Below, in pieces: positions 56,793 to 64,000 of a stretch of DNA of 64,000 bases. The notes under the pieces were generated by a model. That model saw only the letters and a list, made by a program, of their open reading frames with translations, was not told where the DNA came from and ran no database searches. The DNA is from Atopsyche davidsoni (taxonomy: Eukaryota; Arthropoda; Insecta; Trichoptera; Hydrobiosidae). The stretch covers positions 3,606,001 to 3,670,000 of the forward strand of contig JAILWY010000015.1 of assembly GCA_022113835.1 (NCBI GenBank), read 5' to 3'. Position 1 is the stretch's first letter. Each line of letters starts with the position of its first letter. The position numbers were made by a program, and so were the translations under genes.

Positions 56793-57463
56793 GGGTGTCC
56801 AAAGAGAGTATCGGGTATCTGTTAGTTCAGTAAAACAAAAACTACTTGTAATCGAGTTTTTTTTTTATTGTTGATTATAAGATTACAAAATGAAAAATTA
56901 TTTTGAAAAGATGATGTTATCTAAAAGGTGACTGTTACGCGCTGCTGGCACTCTTCTTATCTGAAACGAAGACTGCTGATAACACGCTGACACATAGCCT
57001 TCGATATTGCTGCCATTTCTGACCTGATGTTTTGTTTCAATTCCGTTAGGTTTGTCGAATTATTCTCATAAACCCTACTTGTAAGGTATCCCCATACGAA
57101 ATAGTCAAGAGGGCTAAGGTTGGGGTTTCTGGGAGGCCAGTTGATGTAACCTCTACGTAAAATGACCTTATTAGGGAAAAATTCGTTAACAGCTTCAATT
57201 GATTGATTGGATGTATGGAAAGTGTCTTGTTGGAACCACGTTCTTGAGTTGAAACCTTGAAACTCCTGCAACTCTGGGCCCAAAAAATTACCCAGCATAT
57301 CGCAATAACGGTCACTATTCACATTCACCCGATACACTTTTTGGTCACCCATATAACGTTGTGCTGTATAGCGCTCAAATACAAGTAGAAAATCTGAAAA
57401 TGGTTTCAGTACCTGGACCAAAGAATCGGATGACTCAAAACACAACGCCAAATTATACAACAC
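56793..57463 (-). pseudogene. Tc1/mariner-superfamily transposase, C-terminal part (DD39D spacing)
   Basis: A 168-codon minus-strand frame (57463-56957) reads VNVNSDRYCDMLGNFLGPEL, TWFQQDTFHT, WPPRNPNLSPLDYFVWGYL and ELKQNIRSEMAAI. These match a common arthropod IS630/Tc1/mariner-type DDE transposase with the second catalytic Asp in FQQD and the third in SPLD. There are 39 residues between them, a DD39D spacing. The N-terminal DNA-binding domain and first Asp are missing, so this is a truncated copy. On the 3' side, GGGTGTCCAAAGAGAGTATC at 56797, preceded by TATA, looks like its terminal repeat; no matching 5' terminus was found. FQQDTF and RNPN replace the usual FQQDGA and RSPD, suggesting decay. 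Confidence 0.8.
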
Positions 57464-57587
57464 ACAAGAAAAAAAAAGTTAAAACTGGAGAAAAAAATAA
57501 ATAAATATGGCTTACTGCAGCTGGTCGCCTAGAAAAAAATTCAAGGTAAAAAAGAAAGTACACTGAAATAAATACTTCTTTGTTTTC

Positions 57588-57745
57588 GGGTTCATCTCTT
57601 CATAAGAGGTAGGCGACCATCTCACTGAGAATATATTTATGCTGAGCCAGTATTCATGGTTTTCTTATGGAAAATAGTATAGTGGGTCCTTTGGCCCTTT
57701 TACACCGCAGTTTTGTATTCAAAGGAAAAGTCTGCATATTGCAAA
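57588..57745 (+). repeat. CTCCTCAG interspersed repeat, copy 4
   Basis: TAGGCGACCATCTCACTGAG, TATGCTGAGCCAGT, TATAGTGGGTCCTTT and AAAGGAAAAGTCTGC place it in the same family as 15203, 38606 and 44411. It combines blocks seen separately in copies 1 and 2, so it is the most complete. Confidence 0.75.
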
Positions 57746-58909
57746 TACTTCAAGAAAACTTTGTTTTGTTTGTTTTATATAACTAGATGTCATTAGGTTC
57801 ACGTCTTAAACTGAATACGAAGATGTACCTAGGATCGTGGTTTTTGTGTTATCTCAAAGGTCTCTATTTATTATGCTACTTGTGTGTAAATATGAGAAAA
57901 ATGTACCCAAAATTAGGAATATTTGCGAGTATAATAAATAGTCATGGTTTTAAATAAGCTATATTAAGAGCTTTGCCAAATACATCCCCGTCTGAATTCA
58001 ATCGTATTTTCTCACAGAATACGAGCCTTTTTTCGTCAAATACAATTTAAGATATTTCACATTAAATATCAGTTAAATTGTTTGATATTGTGCCAAGTGC
58101 ATGAATAAAACATAACTGTGTATTTTTGTTGTCAGAGGTCAACCACTGAAATACTGTTTTCGAGAATTTTATTTGAAGTATTACAATATTTGTGTTGTTT
58201 TAAAATTTATTGAGTATAAATATTAAACACTTTTTATGAGATGTTTTGGCATCGATGAACCAAATTAATAATAAAAATACTAATATATTTAAAACATATT
58301 AAAGACATACACTTAGTCCAGCCTTAGAATACATAGTATACACTTGGTCTTATAAAATATAAAGCTTTAAGCTTAATAAAAGTAGAAGTTTATATATACG
58401 TGCATAGTTAAAAACGGACACCGTACAAGTTTTTAATTAAATTTTTTAATATTAATAAAATAAATATTAAAAATAACGGGGCAAAGAGTACGAAGCTTAA
58501 ACGGTCTTTAAACATTACAGTGACTTTAGGAAATCAGTCTATTTAGGTCTAATAGACTCCATCAATGATTGCTTATTCAAGCGCTAAGACAATCTTTTCT
58601 ACCCTCGCAATGCTGAAGTTGATTAATTACTGAAGGGCGCTTAATAACACAATGCTTCGTGCCCTGAAGGATCCAATTTTTATCTTTCATTCATGTTTTC
58701 AGGAAATCCTGTTCGAGTTGAGATAAAAATATAAACCCATTGCCTGAAATTTAACAGGTCTAAAAATACAGCAATCTAGGAATCACACAATGGGAAATTA
58801 TAGAAAATAGGGACTGATGTTCCATTGACATCAATTGATGCGTAAATTTGTAATCATTCACTGTACACTCTATAAATTGGTTCTTCAATTTACGCGATAT
58901 ACACGGTGT
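57746..58909. other. AT-rich non-coding DNA
   Basis: No gene or repeat recognised. Confidence 0.5.
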
Positions 58910-59697
58910 CTCAAAAGTCATGGTATCAATAAAAATACTGGATTTATTATTATTCTCAAAATTTAATAATAATTTTTTTTTCAATACTTTTATTTATGTT
59001 CTTAAATGTTATCAAAGTGTTTTTACAAAAATAATGTTTATTCAATTAGCTCCCAAGAGCTTTATATAATTGATTAAATATTGTATGAAGGTTTTCAAAC
59101 CATACATAGATTGACAACACATTTTTAAGTGCCCGAAATGTGCTAGATTGAATTAATTATTACGCAAGCCTAGCTTGCTTTTTTATTGCAATCTATTTTG
59201 TCATACATCGAGTATTTTATGTTATAAAATAAGGTGTTTATTAACAATGCATATATCAAAAGCACATTTTAACTATCTGATATTTTTATGGGACCAACGT
59301 GAAAGAAAGATCATTGATTTAAAGTAAAATATATTGAAAATGAATGAGTCGCGAAAACTCGGGAAACAAACATTTTAGCCCAACTTTTTAATTAGTTTGT
59401 TATAGTTTTTTTTTTAGCAAAAAAAACATAATAACCACTACTCAAAAATCCCAGTATCCTGAGAGATAACAAGAAAACATGGAAAGTGGGATGAATTGGT
59501 TAATACGTATGTTGAAATTGTTGATATTTTTGAGTAAAATACTTAAGTGATGTTCGTTTTTATTTGTGACCGGTTTCGCCAACCTTTCACGTTGGCATTA
59601 TCAAACAGAGAACATGTGGAAAATTACTCAAGTATTTTACTCAAAAATATTAAAATGGAATTCCACCAAGTACTCTCAGTCAAAAATATTGAATTTC
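58910..59697 (-). repeat. Unclassified repeat, copy B of an inverted pair, with an insertion
   Basis: Reverse complement of the copy at 55414-55939. It is longer because of an insertion of about 220 bases (roughly 59407-59626) that itself contains an inverted word (TTTTTGAGTAAAATACTTAAG and its mirror). The outer end ACACGGTGTCTCAAAAGTCA at 58901 resembles a mariner-type terminal repeat, so the family may be a nonautonomous DNA transposon. Confidence 0.85.
59524..59652. other. Inverted repeat around a 60-base loop, inside the insertion
   Basis: GATATTTTTGAGTAAAATAC and its reverse complement GTATTTTACTCAAAAATATT flank a loop with GACCGGTTTCGCCAACC. Part of the right arm is the repeat's own sequence, so the insertion carried an inverted duplicate of its target or arose by snap-back synthesis. 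Confidence 0.6.
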
Positions 59698-60032
59698 TTT
59701 GAAATTGTTGCTTTAAAATTATTTTTAAGAAATCGATTTACACACGAAATGACTGAAGAAATCCACTGATATTTTTGAAACACACGCCTCTATGGCTATT
59801 GATACCCAGTATTAACTAAGCGAGAATTTTAATAGATAATAGAATAAGCGCAGTTTGAAGACTTGCTTGGAACATATTGGGAAACAAATAAAAAAAATTA
59901 TATCGGCCTCAGAAAGCTGTGGAGATATGCTCGATTCGCATTTGTGTCTTAAAAATATTTAGATTTTTATACAGGAAGCTTGTGTTGTAATGTGGTTGTT
60001 GGTACAAAAATAGCTTCATTAATAACTTGGGG
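59698..60032. other. AT-rich non-coding DNA
   Basis: Nothing recognised. Confidence 0.5.
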
Positions 60033-60053
60033 ATATATATATATATATATATT
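60033..60053. repeat. Short (AT)n tract
   Basis: About ten AT dinucleotides. Confidence 0.9.
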
Positions 60054-60114
60054 ATTTCAAAGCATCACAGTACCATCTCGCACTGTTTACTATTTCCCAA
60101 TACATCAGAATTCA

Positions 60115-60400
60115 CCTCACACGCGAGGGCGTCCAGCGCGGCCGGGGTTCCCCTCTAGTGCGCGGAATAAGGGATGGAGCGAGAGGGGAGAGAAATTTAT
60201 ATCACTTACCCCCTCGCACGTACTGCGGGAGATTTACCGCCGCCCGGTGCGGGAGCTTTATCACAATACAGCCTCCCGGTTCATCCCCGGCAGGGCGGGA
60301 CGGCCGCGGCGCCCGGGGATCCCCGGAGCGCTCGCCCCTAACCGCCTGATACTTTGGGTGTGCGCTGCATCGGTGGCTGCAAATTTGTTCCCACGGGGAA
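60115..60400. promoter_or_regulatory. GC-rich island with a Rel-type palindrome
   Basis: One of the most GC-rich blocks of the window. GGGGATCCCC at 60315-60324 fits the Rel consensus and is a perfect palindrome. GCTTTATCAC (GATA/Hox-like) lies at about 60254. Three frames are open on both strands, as expected from composition, and none shows a domain. Confidence 0.25.
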
Positions 60401-60509
60401 AATAGCAGATACTAGAGATGACACATTGAAAACCTGTGACTGTTGCGCAAATCATAGAATAAATAATTCATTCAATTGAAGCCGAGAGACGTCGATAGGC
60501 GATTTTGCA

Positions 60510-61180
60510 TTTCGGAAATGCCGCTTGAACGCCACATCATTTTTGCATCGTATCATCACTGGTGATGATACGATAGATTCGCTACGACAACCTGAAGCGT
60601 AAAAAATCATGGAGTAAGCCCGGGCATGCATCAACATCGACGGCCAGGCCAAATATTCATGGCGCCAAGGTAATGCTGTGTAGTTGGTGGGATCAGAAGG
60701 GTGTCATCCACCGTGAGCTGCTGAAATCAGGCCAAACTATCACGAGCAAGTTCTACAGACAACAATTGATGCGTTTGAAGCGAGCGTTGGCTGAAAAACG
60801 GCCAGAATATGCGACCAGGCACGAGTCTGTAATTTCCCATCATGACAATGCTCGGCCACATGTTGCTAAATCGGTTAATACCTATTTGGAAAACAGTGGA
60901 TGGGAAGTTCTGCCTCACCCGCCTTATAGCCCAGACCTTGCCCCTTCAGAATGCCCTTTCTGGAATATGCTTCACTTCTGAACAGGGTATCAAAAATTGG
61001 CTTAATTCTTTCTTGGCTTCAAAATACGAACTGTTCTTTTGGGATGGAATCCATAATTTTCCCGAAAGATGTGAAAAAGTAATGACTAGCGATGGACAAT
61101 ACTTTGAATAGAATATATTGTACCAATTTTTTTATAATAAAGCTCCAATTTCACGAAAAAATTAATGCACAAATATGAAA
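60510..61180 (+). pseudogene. Decayed mariner element (DD34D-type transposase remnant)
   Basis: Plus-strand frames give FLHRIITGD (first catalytic Asp region, about 60528-60560), then after a frameshift KKSWSKPGHASTSTARPNIHGAK, VMLCSWWDQKGVIHRELLK (from 60670), HHDNARPHVAKSV (second Asp, about 60838) and LPHPPYSPDLAPS. The conserved segment with the third Asp is missing: after APS the frame shifts into ALSGICFTSEQGI, and ends SDGQYFE with a stop at 61111. A trailing TTTCACGAAAAAATTAATGCAC is typical of the mariner 3' end. The N-terminal half and 5' terminus are not recognisable. Transposition-incompetent. Confidence 0.88.
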
Positions 61181-61249
61181 CAAATTTCAATGAATCAATT
61201 AGGGCTGTATAACTGAGCGAGAGAAAAATATCAATAAGCTTAAGGTCTG

Positions 61250-61480
61250 CTACACTTGCAGCCCCTATTTTTGATAGCGCCCGAGTCGCCGCCCTTGCGG
61301 CTGCAACCCAGAGCCTCCCCAGCCCTTCTGTCCTCCGTCGAGCCTTTTCACCTCCTGCGCTCAGCTTTTGAGGGGTATTTTTTGGTACTTTTGAGGGTTG
61401 ATTGATATAGCTGTGGGTACATATTTATGCAGCCCGGCCGCGTGCTGCGGACCCGCGCCTGACACGTCATCACGAGAACA
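61250..61480. promoter_or_regulatory. GC-rich island, candidate enhancer
   Basis: Contains GTTGATTGATATAG (Exd/Pbx-like TGATTGAT), CACGTCATCACG and ACATATTTATGCAG words in a GC-rich context. No supported frame. Confidence 0.18.
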
Positions 61481-64000
61481 ATAGTGTTTGTAAAATTCGG
61501 TCGAGTCACTCTGTTTCTGAAGGCTAATATACCATAAAAAAGAAACGTTATTAAAATACGCAAAAAAAAAAATACCTTCAATACTTGCCCAAAGCTTAAA
61601 CTTATAGGATTTTTTTTTTCATTAAAGTTCATTGATCACATAAAAGCATATTGTGTACAGAATAAACATGCACATGTTAAAAATGCAGATATATATATTT
61701 TTAATAATAATCAATAGTAAGACTGTTGGTTTACATGTTTTAAAATGCATATTTGGTGTTGTTTGTATATCTATAAAGATATACTATTGACTCGAAAGGT
61801 AAGCTTAGAAATGTGATAGATGTTGAGGCGTATATCACGATTAGTTTAAGAACATTTATGTCTGCGGTACACCTGTATTTATTAGAAAGGCAGGTGCGTG
61901 TAAGGTAGCCGCACAATCTTGACAGATATCATGGTGGGATAACTTGGCGAAACTAACACTGCAACTAATGATATCTGTAACCACCAGCACGAGTACTATT
62001 GTGAATAGCCTTAGGGCTGTTTTGACCTCTCAATGAAGAATTCACAATACGCAAATCATGTTTAACACTAAAAAAATTCATAGTTTAATTTTTGAACACC
62101 GTTTTAAAACTAACGTTTTTATCGAAAACAGAAAAAAATTGCTTGTTATATTAAATTTTCCAAAACTTCAAATTAAATTTGTAAAAAAATTAAATTGAAT
62201 GCGAAAATCTTAGGTATGTTTTGGAGTCGTAAAAAGTTTTTATAAATTTTATATTATTCAATTTTTCATCATTTTAATTTGTTGAAAATAAACGAAATCT
62301 TTGTGAAAGTAAATTTTTTCGTTTACATTTTTTAAAACTCGGTATCTTTAAAAAAAAAAGCTTTACGCTTCTGGATAAAGTTTTCCAGTAATGCAGTTGC
62401 AATTATACTAAATTTAAAATGCTAATCTCATAAAAATGCATTCTTTGCGACTGAACTTGCCAAGCACACGGTTGGGGTTTCAGCGTTTCAAAATTTGCAT
62501 TCGTATTATTTTTCTTCGTGTACAAAATGGAGCAGTTAGTAAATGTAAAAAGGGTGCATTATTTATAGAGCCTTCGTATGCAAACACATTGTATATGGCA
62601 GGTACTACAGAGTGACACTCTGAAAAACTCAAAAGATTAAGTTTTGGTTGCGTTAAAGGTACACAAACACAATATACAGGATGTCTTTCAGCATTTAGGC
62701 AACAAAGTCTAGCTGCCTTTACAATAAAGTGTTTGTTTGATTTGTTTTTTTTTTTTTTATCGCCGAGAATATTTAACGTTACGTTTGTTGCTAATAGAGT
62801 CTCAAAAAATATAACATACCACAGCGTTATTTATATAACTGATTCATTGTTAATTTGACGAATAAAATTTGTTTAAAGTGACGTTTTATTTTTGAATAAA
62901 ATTTGAAATGGAAATCATTTTTGAACATCACGAAATAATGTAAGCAGCCTGTATGGACAGGTTTCATCCCCCGCCAGAATGGAAACTCCCTGGGGGATAT
63001 TTGTGCGCGTCTAGAAGTGTCCCCCTCCCCGGTAGGCAGAGGGTTGTGGGGGTTTTTTCGGTAAAAATGATCAATCTTGCTTAACTCACTTGTATGTGCA
63101 AGAACACAGGGAGCCTGCAGCATCACCCCTCAAGCAGAATGGACTCGTCCAGCAGGCAACGACTGGAGATTAACATAAGAGCAACACCAGCACGGGAGCT
63201 GACTGCTGGGACGAAGTAGACAGTAGTGCAATTTGGCATTGCGTAGTTATTGATACTACAATGAATTTGAACGTAAAGCTCTACAAGTATCACATAAAAT
63301 GATCGAATACTAGTATCCAAACGATATGGATTCTTAAGAGTTGAGTTGCTTGAAATTTCAAGAACCACATCATCTCATAATAACTGCTGCTAAAACCTTT
63401 TTTTTTATCGCATCCCAAGCAGATTTATACAGTCGCTTTAAGAGAGATCTTAAGTATTATTTATAAAATATTTTTTGTTTGTTACGCGTGCTCTCTAACC
63501 TCGGGGTCTTGGGCCAAAGTCTGTTGTTTATTTTCAGTTATTTTTATACTGTTGAAATTTTTAATTGTCTCTAAGTTTCAAGGAAAAGTTCAACAAAAAA
63601 AAATCACCCTCTGATGCTGCTTTTTTTAAATCAGAGACGCAAATAATCCGGAAACATTCAAAGTTCTTTGATAAATGCTTTATACTGCTTGCCTACATGC
63701 TTGTACCCTTGAGATCTTCTATTCTTACTGAGTTATATATACGTAAATGAATAGAATAAATCTCTTTAACACATTTCTAAATGTTTGGATTTTAGTTACT
63801 TTTTTTAATAAAAGGAGTCCCTTGTTAAATTTTACGCGCAATCATGGCTCAATGACTTTTCGAAAAGTCCCAGTGAGGACATGATAGAGATATGGTGAAG
63901 CTTAATGGACTTTATCTGGTTTAGGCAACCAGAGGTTTTTCAGATATACCAAATAGCTTAAATTATTAAGTTCAAAAACACGGATGCGCTGCAAAATAAA
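61481..64000. other. AT-rich non-coding DNA to the window end
   Basis: No supported gene. A GC-richer patch at 62960-63110 (CCCCCGCCAGAATGG, CTCCCTGGGGGATA, TCCCCCTCCCCGG) has no domain in its open frame. Long T and A runs occur at 62745-62759 and 62350-62359. Confidence 0.5.

Noticed and set aside
1..64000. CRISPR arrays, prophage or endogenous viral genes
   Set aside because: No spaced identical repeats, no viral polymerase, capsid or envelope-like frame, and all supported protein similarity is to an animal gene or eukaryotic transposons.

Overview
This window is eukaryotic nuclear DNA, most likely from an insect. The evidence is an AT-rich background, a spliced seven-exon Tollip orthologue with insect-like protein sequence, a short interstitial block of the arthropod telomere pentamer TTAGG, and Helitron, mariner-type, hAT-type and tRNA-derived repeats typical of arthropod genomes. 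No bacterial gene, operon or CRISPR array is present. I cannot fix the insect order from this sequence.

The only gene that can be followed from start to stop is Tollip, on the minus strand from 35875 to 29694. It has seven coding exons with consensus GT-AG junctions and predicts a protein of 290 residues: an N-terminal Tom1-binding segment, a C2 domain, a Pro/Met-rich linker and a C-terminal CUE domain. Its last intron holds a Helitron (29899-30905). Everything else that looks coding is an isolated candidate exon: a start exon at 25488-25511 (minus), an internal exon at 3285-3447 (minus, possibly the same gene across a very long intron), a terminal-type exon at 38388-38558 (plus), a membrane-segment exon at 39894-40009 (minus) and a weaker start exon at 43004-43045 (plus). 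I do not recognise the products of these.

The rest is introns, intergenic DNA and repeats. The left part (1-25 kb) is mostly non-coding, with a tandem duplication block (4482-5123), a TA-flanked nonautonomous DNA transposon (15374-15743), a G-rich 10-base minisatellite (18966-19042) and a small inverted-repeat element with a hammerhead-like core (20573-20766). The right part (36-64 kb) is repeat-rich: a second Helitron with both termini intact (45847-46518), tRNA-Thr-like SINEs arranged head to head (42376-42640 and 56283-56690), a broken DD39D-type transposase (56793-57463) lying between two inverted copies of an unclassified repeat (55414-55939 and 58910-59697), and a decayed mariner (60510-61180).

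Scattered through the AT-rich DNA are about a dozen islands of 150-300 bases with much higher GC, clustered homeodomain-, Sox-, GATA-, CRE- or Rel-like words and no convincing reading frame. These are reported as candidate promoters or enhancers at low confidence.
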